60,171 nucleotides of DNA from Oscillospiraceae bacterium (GTDB taxonomy: Bacteria > Bacillota > Clostridia > Oscillospirales > Ruminococcaceae), in assembly GCA_012729855.1 (NCBI GenBank), contig JAAYCI010000064.1:1-60171 (forward strand). The letters run 5' to 3'. Shown here piece by piece: positions 21,102-29,781 of this stretch (positions within the stretch are counted from its first letter, which is position 1; every line of letters starts with the position of its first letter). A program made the position numbers and the translations under genes. The notes under the pieces were generated by a model. That model made no database searches. It was not told where the DNA came from and was given only the letters and a program-made list of their open reading frames with translations.

Positions 21102-22271
21102 ATGGCAGCAGACAAGAAAGCATCGGTGCCAACGCCCACCAAGGTTGCGCCCGACAGCAAGCAGGCCGCGCTGGAAACGGCCCTGGCACAGATAGAGAAG
21201 AACTTTGGCAAGGGCGCCGTGATGAAGATGGGCCAGAACGTGGCCATGCAGATAGACGCGATCCCCACGGGCTCTGTTTCTTTGGACGCCGCGCTGGGGG
21301 TGGGCGGCCTGCCCCGCGGGCGCGTGGTGGAGATTTTTGGCCCCGAGAGCAGCGGCAAAACCACGCTGGCGCTGCACGTGCTGGCCCAGGCCCAGAAAAT
21401 GGGCGGCGAGGTGGCCTTTATTGACGTAGAGCACGCGCTGGACCCCGTCTACGCCCAGGCACTGGGCGTGGACATCGACAACCTGCTGGTGAGCCAGCCG
21501 GACACCGGCGAACAGGCGCTGGAGATCACCGAGGCGCTGGTGCGCAGCGGCGCAATCGATGCCATCGTCATCGACAGCGTGGCCGCCATGGTGCCCCGGG
21601 CGGAGATCATGGGCGAGATGGGCGACTCCCACGTGGGCCTGCAGGCCCGCCTGATGAGCCAGGCGCTGCGCAAGCTTACCGGCGTAATCGGCAAAACGGG
21701 CACGGTGTGTATCTTCATCAACCAGCTGCGCGAAAAGGTGGGCGTTGTGTACGGCAACCCCGAGGTGACCGCGGGCGGCCGCGCGCTGAAATACTATTCG
21801 TCGGTGCGCATCGACGTACGCCGCACCGAGGGCCTCAAGGATTCGTCGGGCAGCTTTATTGGCAACCGCACCCGCGCGCGCGTGGTGAAAAACAAGGTGG
21901 CGCCGCCCTTCAAGGACGCCGAGTTCGACATCATGTTTGGCGAGGGCATCTCCCGCTCGGGCGAGCTGCTGGACCTGGCCGTGGAGCTGGGCATTGTGCA
22001 GAAGAGCGGCGCCTGGTTCAACGCCGGCGAAATCCGCCTGGGCCAAGGGCGCGACAACGCCAAGGCCTACCTGGAGGAGCACCCCGAGTACGCCGCCGAG
22101 GTGGAAGAAAAGGTGCGCGCACAGTCGGCCGAGCTGGTGGCCAGCAAGAAGAAAAAGAAGGCCGGCGCCGGCGGCAACCTGGACGACGTGCCCGCCAAGG
22201 CCGCGGCCCCTGCGGCGGCTGCCGTGAAGCCCGCTTCCGAGCGTGGGCTGGATGTTTCGGCCGACGAATGA
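21102..22271 (+). CDS. recA: Recombinase RecA
   Basis: A 389-residue RecA that forms ATP-dependent filaments on ssDNA for recombination and SOS signalling. Walker A GPESSGKT is at 80-87. The IDVEHALDP block, the IDSVAAMVP Walker B, L1/L2 DNA loops and the [19 protein letters not shown] block are all intact. The tail is Lys/Ala-rich and longer than in E. coli. ATG 21102 follows AGAAGGAGACAA. Its last bases overlap the recX start (ATGA), giving translational coupling. I saw no clear LexA/DinR box in the short upstream gap. Confidence 0.98.
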   Translation: MAADKKASVPTPTKVAPDSKQAALETALAQIEKNFGKGAVMKMGQNVAMQIDAIPTGSVSLDAALGVGGLPRGRVVEIFGPESSGKTTLALHVLAQAQKMGGEVAFIDVEHALDPVYAQALGVDIDNLLVSQPDTGEQALEITEALVRSGAIDAIVIDSVAAMVPRAEIMGEMGDSHVGLQARLMSQALRKLTGVIGKTGTVCIFINQLREKVGVVYGNPEVTAGGRALKYYSSVRIDVRRTEGLKDSSGSFIGNRTRARVVKNKVAPPFKDAEFDIMFGEGISRSGELLDLAVELGIVQKSGAWFNAGEIRLGQGRDNAKAYLEEHPEYAAEVEEKVRAQSAELVASKKKKKAGAGGNLDDVPAKAAAPAAAAVKPASERGLDVSADE

Positions 22272-22876
22272 CGCAGATAACAGCCATTAAAGAGACCAAA
22301 CGGGGGCGTTTTGCGCTGTTCGGGCCGGAAGGCTTCCTGTTCTCCGTTGATGACGAAACCCTGGCGCTGAACGATTTACGCACCGGCGACAACCTAAGCG
22401 ACGAACGGCTGCTCTCCCTGCGGGAGCAGAGCGACCTGAACGCCGCCCGCGAAACCGCGCTGCGGTATCTGGCGCACCGCGCCCACGGTGAGGCCGAGCT
22501 GGTGGAGAAGCTGTGCCGCCGCTACGACGACGAGACCGCCCGCGCGGTGGCCGCCCGCCTGCGCGACGCCGGCCTGCTGGACGACGCCGCCTTCGCGCAG
22601 AGTAAAGCCGAAAGCCTTGCCAGCCGCGGCAAAAGCCGGCAGGACATCCGCATGCGCCTGCTGGCGCTGGGCATAGGCCGCCCCCAGGCCGACATGGCCG
22701 TGGCCGCACTGGATTTCGACGAGGCTGAAGCCGCCCTGGCGCTGATACGCAAGCAATATGCGCACAAGCTGCAGGCCGGCGAGCGCCAGAAGGTGATGGC
22801 CGCGCTGAGCCGCCGGGGCTTTGCCCATGGCACCATTGTAAAAGCGATGGACGCCGCCGGGGAGGGGGAGCCATGA
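22268..22876 (+). CDS. recX: Regulatory protein RecX
   Basis: A 202-residue RecX that modulates RecA filament extension. It consists of the usual three-helix repeats: [19 protein letters not shown] (first), [18 protein letters not shown] (second) and [11 protein letters not shown] (third), after an N-terminal beta-rich extension common in Firmicutes. ATG 22268 overlaps the recA stop by four bases (ATGA), and its own stop overlaps the rimO start the same way, so the three genes are translationally coupled. Confidence 0.93.
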   Translation: MTQITAIKETKRGRFALFGPEGFLFSVDDETLALNDLRTGDNLSDERLLSLREQSDLNAARETALRYLAHRAHGEAELVEKLCRRYDDETARAVAARLRDAGLLDDAAFAQSKAESLASRGKSRQDIRMRLLALGIGRPQADMAVAALDFDEAEAALALIRKQYAHKLQAGERQKVMAALSRRGFAHGTIVKAMDAAGEGEP

Positions 22877-24240
22877 AGATCGCCATTGTGTCGCTGGGCT
22901 GCCCCAAGAACCAGGTGGACGCCGATATGTTCTGCCGGGCGCTGATAGAGGCCGGGCATACCACCGTACCCCACACCGCGCAGGCTGATGTGGTGATTGT
23001 GAACACCTGCGGCTTTATAGAGAGCGCCAAAGAAGAGGCGATAGAGGCCATCTTTGACGCCTGCGCGCTGAAGCGCGACAACCCAGCCCTGAAAGTGGTG
23101 GCCAGCGGCTGCCTGGCCGAGCGTTACCGCGAGGAGATGGCCGCCGAGATACCCGAGCTGGACGCCGTGGTGGGCATTGGGCGCAACGCGGAGCTGCCGG
23201 AGATCATTGCCGGGCTGGTGGGGGGCGACGCGCGGGCAGAAGCCGGCCCGCTGTGCGCTTTTGGCCCCAAGGCGGCGCTGCCGCTGGATGGCCGCCGGGT
23301 CATCAGCACGCCGGGGCACTACGCCTGGCTGAAGATTGCCGAGGGGTGCTCCAACGCCTGCGCCTACTGCGCGATACCGGCCATACGCGGGCCCTTTCGC
23401 AGCCGGGCAATGGCCAGCATTCTGGCCGAGGCCGAGTGGCTGAGCCAGCAGGGCGTGAAGGAGCTGGTGCTGGTGGCGCAGGACGTGACCGCCTATGGCG
23501 ACGACCTGGGCGGCCGGATGCTGCCCCAGCTGCTGGACAAGCTGAACGCCGTGGAGGGCATCGCCTGGATACGCTTGCTGTACGCCTACCCGGAGAAGAT
23601 AGACGACGCGCTGCTGGACGCCATGGCGCGCAACCCCAAGGTGCTGCATTACCTCGACCTGCCCATCCAGCACAGTGAGGATGACATATTGGCCTCCATG
23701 GGGCGCAAGGGGGGCAGTGAAGCCATTCGCCTTGCCATTGAGAAGATAAGGCGCAAGCTGCCCGATGCTACCCTGCGTACCTCGCTGATAGCCGGCTACC
23801 CCGGCGAGACCGAGGCGCAGTTTGAGGCGCTGTGTGCTTTTGTGAAGGCAACACGCTTCGACCGGCTGGGCTGCTTTGCCTACTCGCCCGAGGAGGGCAC
23901 CCGTGCGGCCGGCCTGCCCGGCCAATTGCCGCAGGAGGAACGCGCGCGCCGCGCCGAGGTGGTGATGGCGCTGCAGCAGCGCATCATGGCTGAAAAGCAG
24001 GAGGCGCTGGTGGGCAAGCAGCTGGTGGTGCTGTGCGACGGCTATGACGACGAACAGGACGCCTGGCTTTGCCGCAGCGCAGCCGACGCGCCGGAGATAG
24101 ACGCCAACGTGCTGCTGCCGGGCAGCGCGCCGCTGGAGGCGGGTGGGTTTTACACCGTGCGGGTAACCGGCGCGGCCGGGCTGGACCTGGAAGCAGCGCT
24201 GACAGCACCGGTACCGCCGGGGCAGGACGCCGGCCGATAG
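22873..24240 (+). CDS. rimO: Ribosomal protein S12 methylthiotransferase RimO
   Basis: A 455-residue radical-SAM methylthiotransferase that modifies the conserved Asp of ribosomal protein S12. The N-terminal UPF0004 domain has the auxiliary cluster ligands Cys10 (LGCPKN), Cys46 (NTCGF) and Cys80. The radical SAM cluster is Cys159, Cys163 and Cys166 (CSNACAYC). A TRAM-like C-terminal domain covers about the last 65 residues. CPKNQVDAD and CGFIESAKEEA are RimO rather than MiaB signatures. Its ATG overlaps the recX stop. Confidence 0.95.
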   Translation: MKIAIVSLGCPKNQVDADMFCRALIEAGHTTVPHTAQADVVIVNTCGFIESAKEEAIEAIFDACALKRDNPALKVVASGCLAERYREEMAAEIPELDAVVGIGRNAELPEIIAGLVGGDARAEAGPLCAFGPKAALPLDGRRVISTPGHYAWLKIAEGCSNACAYCAIPAIRGPFRSRAMASILAEAEWLSQQGVKELVLVAQDVTAYGDDLGGRMLPQLLDKLNAVEGIAWIRLLYAYPEKIDDALLDAMARNPKVLHYLDLPIQHSEDDILASMGRKGGSEAIRLAIEKIRRKLPDATLRTSLIAGYPGETEAQFEALCAFVKATRFDRLGCFAYSPEEGTRAAGLPGQLPQEERARRAEVVMALQQRIMAEKQEALVGKQLVVLCDGYDDEQDAWLCRSAADAPEIDANVLLPGSAPLEAGGFYTVRVTGAAGLDLEAALTAPVPPGQDAGR

Positions 24241-24302
24241 GGCAGGGCCGCAGCCAAAGATATAAAGCCATACGACTTTACATCGGAATTGAGGGGCTCA
24301 GA

Positions 24303-24881
24303 TTGAACCTACCCAACAGACTGACGCTATTACGAATTTTACTGATACCGGTATTTGTGGTGTTGGTTTCTATAAACGCGATACCGGGCAACTACCTGCT
24401 GGCCGCGCTGGTGTTTATTGGCGCCAGCATCACCGACTACCTGGACGGCAGCATTGCCCGCAAGCGCGATATGGTAACGGACTTTGGCAAGTTTGCCGAC
24501 CCGCTGGCCGATAAGATATTGACCACGGTGGCCTTTATCTACATGCTGGTGGACGGCGTGTGCCACCCGCTGGTGCTGGTCATCATCATTGTGCGGGAGT
24601 TTGCGGTGTCCGGCGTGCGCATGGTGGCAGCCGGCGCGCCCGACGGCAAGGTGATTGCCGCAAACCGCATGGGCAAGGCCAAAACGGTGCTGCAAATGGT
24701 CACCATCATCACCTACTACGTGCTGGCCGGCGTGCAGCGGCTGTTGCCTGTTTACATCGACACCGGCACCATCCCGCAAATCATCGCCTGGGTGCTGTGC
24801 TGGGCCGTGGCGGCCATCACCGCCATCTCGGGTGTGCAGTACATCTGGCAAAACCGGGCATACATCAATACGAAAAAGTAA
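24303..24881 (+). CDS. pgsA: CDP-diacylglycerol-glycerol-3-phosphate 3-phosphatidyltransferase
   Basis: A 192-residue integral membrane CDP-alcohol phosphatidyltransferase that makes phosphatidylglycerol phosphate, the precursor of PG and cardiolipin. The family motif DG(x)2AR(x)nG(x)3D(x)3D is seen as DYLDGSIAR...GKFADPLAD. About five or six hydrophobic segments are present. TTG 24303 is the likely start, with GAGGGG 7-12 bases before it; translation then begins MNLPNRLTLLRI, typical for PgsA. The frame is open further upstream but that part overlaps rimO. It is the fourth gene of the recA-recX-rimO-pgsA run. Confidence 0.95.
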   Translation: MNLPNRLTLLRILLIPVFVVLVSINAIPGNYLLAALVFIGASITDYLDGSIARKRDMVTDFGKFADPLADKILTTVAFIYMLVDGVCHPLVLVIIIVREFAVSGVRMVAAGAPDGKVIAANRMGKAKTVLQMVTIITYYVLAGVQRLLPVYIDTGTIPQIIAWVLCWAVAAITAISGVQYIWQNRAYINTKK

Positions 24882-24901
24882 ATGCCTTTACAGGAGAAAC
24901 C

Positions 24902-26038
24902 ATGAAGCAACTTCAGCCGCATCGTTCCAGCGTGGGGGACGTATCCGCCAACCTGATTGCCGTGCTGTGCTACCTGCTGATGCTGGTGTTCTGGACCTTT
25001 GGCCTGGTGCCGGTGCTCATTATTTTTTTGGTGGAGAAAAAAAGCTACCTGGTACGCTTCCATACCGTGCAGGCCATGCTGCTGTGGCTGCTGCGCTGCC
25101 TGCTGGGGGGCGATATCGCCTTCGAGGGCCTGGCCGCGGCGATGACCGGCAGCGCCAGCTACCTGGAAAACCCACTGGGCTGGGGCGGCGATATGCCCAT
25201 GATCATTACCCGGGTGGTTATAAGCGGGCTGATGGTGATACTGATGGTGGTGTGCGCAGTGAGCGCCTATGGCTGGCGCTTGGGCGGCGTGCCACTGCTT
25301 GGGCAGCTGGTACGCTTCATCTGTAAACACAGCGCCCCGGTGGCTTACAGTGGCAAAGGCCCCGTGCCCGAGGACTGCCGGATACAACGCCCCGGCCAGC
25401 AGATGGCGCCAGCAGGGCTGCAGCCTGTGCCACAAGCGCCCCCGCCTGAAAAGCCTGTGCCGGATATTCCGCCGCCCCCGGCCAAGCCCGCAAAAGCAGT
25501 AAACCTTTCCCACACCAGCCCAATAGAACTGCAGGCGACGGGGACACTGGACATAGGCCTGTTAATGGCAGGGCTGGACGTGGTGAAGCAGGTGGACGCC
25601 CAGCAGCCCAAGGGCAAGCAGGGTGCCGGTAAAAAGGGCGCTGCCAAGAAGGGCGGCACCAAAAAAGCAGCAGAAAAGAAAGTGGAACCGGCCAAGCCGC
25701 CAGCCGACAAACCCAAGACGGAAGATTTGCCCGCGCCCCCGCCCGACACCCCCGAACCGGCCGACAAAGCACCTGGCCAACCGATAGAAGCCGCAAGCGC
25801 GCCCCGGCTGCCCCAAGAAAAACCGGCAGCGCCGGCGCCAAAGCCCCAACCGGCCAATGCGCCTTTTGCCGCCGACGCCAAAGACGGCGCCGGCAACAAA
25901 CGGAAGCCCAAAGGCAAGGGCCGCAAGGCAAAGGTGAAAGGCATTGCGGCCAAAAAAAACCCCCAACCCACCGACGACCCCAACCGCAGCCTGCCGCCCG
26001 GCATGCGCGACGGCCCGCCGCCGGATGATATGAAGTGA
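24902..26038 (+). CDS. Membrane protein, DUF4870/Tic20-like N-terminus with Pro/Lys-rich tail
   Basis: A 378-residue protein. Residues about 10-125 hold three or four hydrophobic helices in the DUF4870/Tic20-like pattern (NLIAVLCYLL ... GLVPVLIIFLVEKKSYLVRFHTVQAMLL). The remaining 250 residues are rich in Pro, Lys and Ala (for example GAGKKGAAKKGGTKK and GNKRKPKGKGRKAK) and almost surely disordered and basic. The basic tail could bind nucleic acid or acidic lipids, which is inference. ATG 24902 follows AGGAGAAA. It lies between pgsA and cysS with short gaps, in one transcript. Confidence 0.75.
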   Translation: MKQLQPHRSSVGDVSANLIAVLCYLLMLVFWTFGLVPVLIIFLVEKKSYLVRFHTVQAMLLWLLRCLLGGDIAFEGLAAAMTGSASYLENPLGWGGDMPMIITRVVISGLMVILMVVCAVSAYGWRLGGVPLLGQLVRFICKHSAPVAYSGKGPVPEDCRIQRPGQQMAPAGLQPVPQAPPPEKPVPDIPPPPAKPAKAVNLSHTSPIELQATGTLDIGLLMAGLDVVKQVDAQQPKGKQGAGKKGAAKKGGTKKAAEKKVEPAKPPADKPKTEDLPAPPPDTPEPADKAPGQPIEAASAPRLPQEKPAAPAPKPQPANAPFAADAKDGAGNKRKPKGKGRKAKVKGIAAKKNPQPTDDPNRSLPPGMRDGPPPDDMK

Positions 26039-26053
26039 GGCTGAAACCTGGCA

Positions 26054-27448
26054 ATGAGAATATACAACACCATGTCCCGCGAAAAAGAAGAATTTATCCC
26101 CATGACGCCCGGCCAAGCAAGCATCTATGTGTGCGGGCCCACCGTCTACAATTTTATCCATGTGGGCAACGCGCGGCCGCTCTGCGTGTTCGACACCCTG
26201 CGCCGCTACCTGACTTACACCGGCATCAACGTGCTGTACGTGAGCAATGTTACCGACATTGACGACCGCCTGATAGCTGCGGCCAACGAGCAGGAGACCA
26301 CCGTGAAGCGGCTGGCCACCCGCTACGAGAAGGAATACCTGGCCGACGCCGACGGCCTGAACGTGCTGCGCCCCACCGTGATGCCCCGGGCCACCGAGCA
26401 TATGGATGAGATCATCGCGATGATTGGCGAGATTATAGACGGCGGATACGGCTATGTGGCCGCCAACGGCGACGTTTACTTCCGGGCGCTGAAGTTTGAG
26501 GACTACGGCAAGCTGTCGCATCTGGTGCTGGACGAGCTGGAAAGCAGCCGGGAGCTCTCCACCAGCCTGGAGGGCGGGCTGAAGGAGGACGGCGCCGACT
26601 TTGCCGTGTGGAAGGCCGCCAAGCCCGGCGAGCCTGCCTGGGAATCCCCCTGGGGCACGGGCCGGCCCGGCTGGCACATCGAGTGCAGCGCCATGGCCAA
26701 AAAGCACCTGGGCGCCACGTTTGATATCCACGCCGGCGGGCAGGACCTCATCTTCCCCCACCACGAAAACGAGATTGCCCAAAGCGAGTGCGCCAACCAC
26801 CAAACCTTTGCCCGCTACTGGATGCACAACGGCTTTTTGAACATTGACGACCGCAAGATGAGCAAGAGCCTGGGCAACTTTTCCACCGTGCGGCAGGTGG
26901 CCGAGCAGATAGGGTATGAGCCCATCCGCTATTTTATGCTGAGCGCCCACTACCGCAGCCCGCTGAACTTCACCATGGACATACTGGAGCAGTGCAAAAC
27001 CAGCCTGGAGCGGCTGTACACCTGCCGCGAAAACCTGGCCTTTGCCATAGACAACGCCGGCGACACCGGCGAAAACCTGCTGGCCGAGCGGGCTGCCGAA
27101 GCCCGCCGCCTGTTTGGCGAGCGGATGGACGACGACCTAAACACCGCCGACGCGCTGGCCGTGCTGTTTGACTTTGTGCGGGATATCAACACCCTGGCGG
27201 CCGACAGCTGCAAGCGTGTGCTGCTGCAAACGGCCGAAACCTTCGACGCGCTGTGCGAGGTGCTGGGCCTTTTGTATAACCGCAAGGACACCAAGGTGCC
27301 AAACAAGGTGCTGAAGCTGGTGGAGGAGCGCACCGAGGCCCGCACAGCCAAAAACTGGGCCCGTGCCGATGAAATTCGCGATGCGCTGGATGCCCTGGGC
27401 TACACGGTGGAGGACACCCCCGCCGGGCCCAAGGTGGGCCGCAAATAA
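26054..27448 (+). CDS. cysS: Cysteinyl-tRNA synthetase
   Basis: A 464-residue class I synthetase that charges tRNA-Cys. The HIGH-type motif is HVGN (His36), and KMSKS lies at 268-272. Zinc ligands fit the N-terminal CGPTVYN Cys, IECSAMA and the [11 protein letters not shown] block. The DALR-like anticodon-binding C-terminus is present and the length is normal. ATG 26054 is 15 bases after the preceding stop; its ribosome site is weak, suggesting coupling. No T-box leader is seen, as expected for an internal operon gene. Confidence 0.97.
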   Translation: MRIYNTMSREKEEFIPMTPGQASIYVCGPTVYNFIHVGNARPLCVFDTLRRYLTYTGINVLYVSNVTDIDDRLIAAANEQETTVKRLATRYEKEYLADADGLNVLRPTVMPRATEHMDEIIAMIGEIIDGGYGYVAANGDVYFRALKFEDYGKLSHLVLDELESSRELSTSLEGGLKEDGADFAVWKAAKPGEPAWESPWGTGRPGWHIECSAMAKKHLGATFDIHAGGQDLIFPHHENEIAQSECANHQTFARYWMHNGFLNIDDRKMSKSLGNFSTVRQVAEQIGYEPIRYFMLSAHYRSPLNFTMDILEQCKTSLERLYTCRENLAFAIDNAGDTGENLLAERAAEARRLFGERMDDDLNTADALAVLFDFVRDINTLAADSCKRVLLQTAETFDALCEVLGLLYNRKDTKVPNKVLKLVEERTEARTAKNWARADEIRDALDALGYTVEDTPAGPKVGRK

Positions 27449-27466
27449 CGCCTGCGGCCCGTTATC

Positions 27467-27495
27467 TTGCGGAAACGGGCAGAATCTGGTATGAT
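27467..27495 (+). promoter_or_regulatory. Promoter upstream of the MITE and the FadR-type gene
   Basis: TTGCGG (27467-27472), a 17-base spacer, then TATGAT (27490-27495). The MITE-like element begins 15 bases later, so it would be transcribed as leader of the regulator gene. Confidence 0.6.
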
Positions 27496-27510
27496 TTTGC
27501 CTGAGAGAGA

Positions 27511-27828
27511 TAGGGCGTGTCCCTAAAGTGGAGATGGGCAGATACCTCGGCAGATTTGCCCAGGGGCTGCTACGCGATGATGGCTTTCACCTTCGGCCCA
27601 AGAGCCGCCGCACTGCGGCGGTTGGCCTCAGGTACTAGGCCTGCAGGCCGTCGCAAGGCCGAGGAGGGAGGAATACTTGGTGTATTCCGACTGACGACTG
27701 ACGACTGGCGCCGCAGCGCTGTTTCGAGCGCAACCGGGCACCGCCCGGCACTTGGCGCGAGATGAACGCAGAAAGACACAAAATATGCTGGGGAAGATGT
27801 CCCATTGGAACTTTGGGGACATGCCCTA
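27511..27828 (+). mobile_element. MITE-like element, 318 bp, with TA-flanked terminal inverted repeats
   Basis: The ends are TAGGGCGTGTCCCTAAAG (27511-27528) and, as reverse complement of 27811-27828, TAGGGCATGTCCCCAAAG: 16 of 18 match. Weaker similarity extends to about 47 bases per end. Outer TA dinucleotides could be the TA target duplication typical of IS630/Tc1-type elements. It encodes no transposase. Inside are several hairpins and a short tandem CTGACGA repeat near 27690. Confidence 0.75.
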
Positions 27829-27861
27829 GAATGCTGGCGGAAAGGCAGGCTGGGGAAGCGT

Positions 27862-28590
27862 ATGAGTGCTGGGCTGTTTGACGAATTGCCCAAAGGCGCC
27901 ATTTCGGAGATATTGGTGGAGCGCATCACGCAGGCGATTATTGACGGGCAACTGAAACCGGGCGATAAATTGCCCACCGAGGTGGAGTTTAGCGAGCGGC
28001 TGAAAATAGGCCGCAACACCGTGCGGGAGGCCATCAAGATTCTGGTGGCTTTTGGCGTGCTGGAAATACGGCGCGCCGAGGGCACTTTTGTGGTGAATGC
28101 ATTCAGCCCCCGCATGATGGACCCGATGATTTATGGCCTGGTGCTGGAGGAGCGCTCGCTGCCCGAGCTGGTGGAGCTGAAGGTGGCCATGCTGCGCTCG
28201 GTGATGTACCTGGCGGTGGAAAAGGCCGACTACGCCGGCGTACAGGCCCTGAAGGACAGTTATGTCAATTTCAGCCGGGTGTCACAGCAATCGCCCGGAG
28301 ATTTGGAGGCCGTTTATGCGGCCAGCGCCGATTTTTACTACACCATGGGCGAGATAAGCAAAAACCCCATGTTGGCGCAGCTGAACAACATCGTGTTGCG
28401 CATGTCCAAGTTTTCGCGTATGCAGGGGCTGGCGGTGGCCGGCCGGCAAAATGCCGGGCTTATGGGGTACCTGTCGTCGGAGCATTTTGTGCTGCTGCTG
28501 GAGGCGATAGAAAAGTGCGACAAAAGCCTGATAGAACCCGCGCTGCAAAAAACGGGCGAGGAATGGCGGCGGCTGCTGATGCTGGCCTGA
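27862..28590 (+). CDS. FadR/GntR family transcriptional regulator
   Basis: A 242-residue GntR regulator. The N-terminal winged helix (about 10-75) has ITQAIIDGQLKPGDKLPTEVEFSERLKIGRNTVREAIKIL in the usual GntR order, ending in GVLEIRRAEGTFV. The all-helical FCD-type ligand domain follows (about 95-240). Such proteins respond to organic acids or acyl-CoAs. It stands next to a 3-hydroxyacyl-CoA dehydrogenase, so control of acyl-CoA metabolism is plausible but unproven. ATG 27862 follows GGGGAAG; the frame also runs into the MITE end, which is not likely to be translated. A good terminator follows. Confidence 0.88.
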   Translation: MSAGLFDELPKGAISEILVERITQAIIDGQLKPGDKLPTEVEFSERLKIGRNTVREAIKILVAFGVLEIRRAEGTFVVNAFSPRMMDPMIYGLVLEERSLPELVELKVAMLRSVMYLAVEKADYAGVQALKDSYVNFSRVSQQSPGDLEAVYAASADFYYTMGEISKNPMLAQLNNIVLRMSKFSRMQGLAVAGRQNAGLMGYLSSEHFVLLLEAIEKCDKSLIEPALQKTGEEWRRLLMLA

Positions 28591-28640
28591 CAAAGCCGGC
28601 GGCGCCCCGAATACCGGTGGCTTTTTCAAAAAGGATACGG

Positions 28641-28676
28641 CAGACCGGATGGGCATGGCCCGCCGGCCTGTTTTTT
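28641..28676 (+). terminator. Terminator of the FadR-type gene
   Basis: Interrupted stem CAG-CCGG-GGGC / GCCC-CCGG-CTG with loop ATG, followed by six T's. Confidence 0.8.
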
Positions 28677-28783
28677 ATGCAACCCGCGGCTTAATGGAAA
28701 GCAGCTGTTTTGCGGAAAAGCCTTGACAAAGTGGGGAGATAAAAGCAGACTATATAGAGTAAATCATTTACAGGAGGGATCAT

Positions 28784-29689
28784 ATGCAGGCCAGTGATAT
28801 TAAAAAGGTACTCTCTATCGGCAGCGGCACCATCGCGCAGTTCATTGTTACCCAGTGCGCGTTGTTTGGCTGCGAGGTCGTCATCTATGCATTCAGCGAA
28901 GACGAGATAGGCGCGGCGCAAAAGGCGATAAAAGAGCGCGTTCTGCAGTCCATCATCGATGCCAACATGACCACCGAGGCCTATGCCAAAGAAACCATGG
29001 GCCGCATGCGCTATATCCTCACCAAAGAGGAGATCCCCGCCGATATCGACCTGGTGACGGAGTCTGTTTATGAAGACCCGGCCATCAAAAAAGCGGTGTG
29101 GAGCGAGTTTGCGCCCTACCTGCCTAAAACTGCGGTGCTGACGACCAACACCTCCACCATGCTGCCCTCCCTGTTTGCCGAGGCCAGCGGCGCGCCCGAG
29201 CGGTTCCTCAGCTGGCACTTTGCGGCCAACACTTTCTTCCGCAACCTGGTGGACGTGATGCCCCACCCCGGCACCGACCCGCGGTACACCCGGCTGATGG
29301 CTGATTTCTCCCGCCGGATTGGCCTGAACCCCGTGGTGATTGAAAAAGAGGTGGGCAGCTACCTGGCCAACACCATGCTGGCCTCGCTGATTGTGGCGGC
29401 CATGAAGCTGCTGAGCGGCGGCTATGCCAGCGCCACAGAGATAGACCGCTCCTGGATGGGCGTGCAGAAGGTGGCCTCGGGCCCGTTTGGCATTATGGAC
29501 AGCATTGGCCTGAACACCATGCTGCTAACGCTGAAACCCCTGCTGAACGAAACGGAGCTGGCCCCGCTGCAGGCACTGGTAGATGGGGGCCATCTGGGCA
29601 TCAAGACCGGCCAGGGCTTCTACACCTACCCCGACCCCGCATTCAAGCGCCCGGGCTTCCTGACGGACGCAAAGCCGGTGGGGATGTAG
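28784..29689 (+). CDS. 3-hydroxyacyl-CoA dehydrogenase family protein
   Basis: A 301-residue NAD-dependent 3-hydroxyacyl-CoA dehydrogenase-like protein. The N-terminal Rossmann domain (about 1-185) starts KKVLSIGSGTIAQ, where the usual third Gly of GxGxxG is Ala. The catalytic His is in SWHFAANTFFRNLVDV, in place of the usual HFFNP. The 3HCDH C-terminal domain (about 190-290) has EVGSYLANTM and HLGIKTGQGFYTYPDP. It probably oxidises or reduces a 3-hydroxyacyl-CoA, but HFAAN instead of HFFNP suggests a substrate other than plain 3-hydroxybutyryl-CoA. ATG 28784 follows CAGGAGGGATC. Confidence 0.85.
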   Translation: MQASDIKKVLSIGSGTIAQFIVTQCALFGCEVVIYAFSEDEIGAAQKAIKERVLQSIIDANMTTEAYAKETMGRMRYILTKEEIPADIDLVTESVYEDPAIKKAVWSEFAPYLPKTAVLTTNTSTMLPSLFAEASGAPERFLSWHFAANTFFRNLVDVMPHPGTDPRYTRLMADFSRRIGLNPVVIEKEVGSYLANTMLASLIVAAMKLLSGGYASATEIDRSWMGVQKVASGPFGIMDSIGLNTMLLTLKPLLNETELAPLQALVDGGHLGIKTGQGFYTYPDPAFKRPGFLTDAKPVGM

Positions 29690-29717
29690 GCCGGGCGACT
29701 CAAGAATCGTAAATTTA

Positions 29718-29752
29718 AGCGGGCCCGGCATATCACAGCCGGGCCCGCTTTG
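29718..29752. terminator. Bidirectional terminator between 3HCDH and pyk
   Basis: A 12-bp perfect stem AGCGGGCCCGGC / GCCGGGCCCGCT, with AAATTTA on the left and TTTGTG on the right, between convergent genes. Confidence 0.8.
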
Positions 29753-29781
29753 TGTATGTGTGGCGTCGTCAGGCAGCCAGG

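Noticed and set aside
28723..28756. TTGACA-TATATA as promoter of the 3HCDH gene
   Set aside because: The spacing is 22 bases; GACTAT at 19 bases is poor. A promoter is expected there but I cannot place it.
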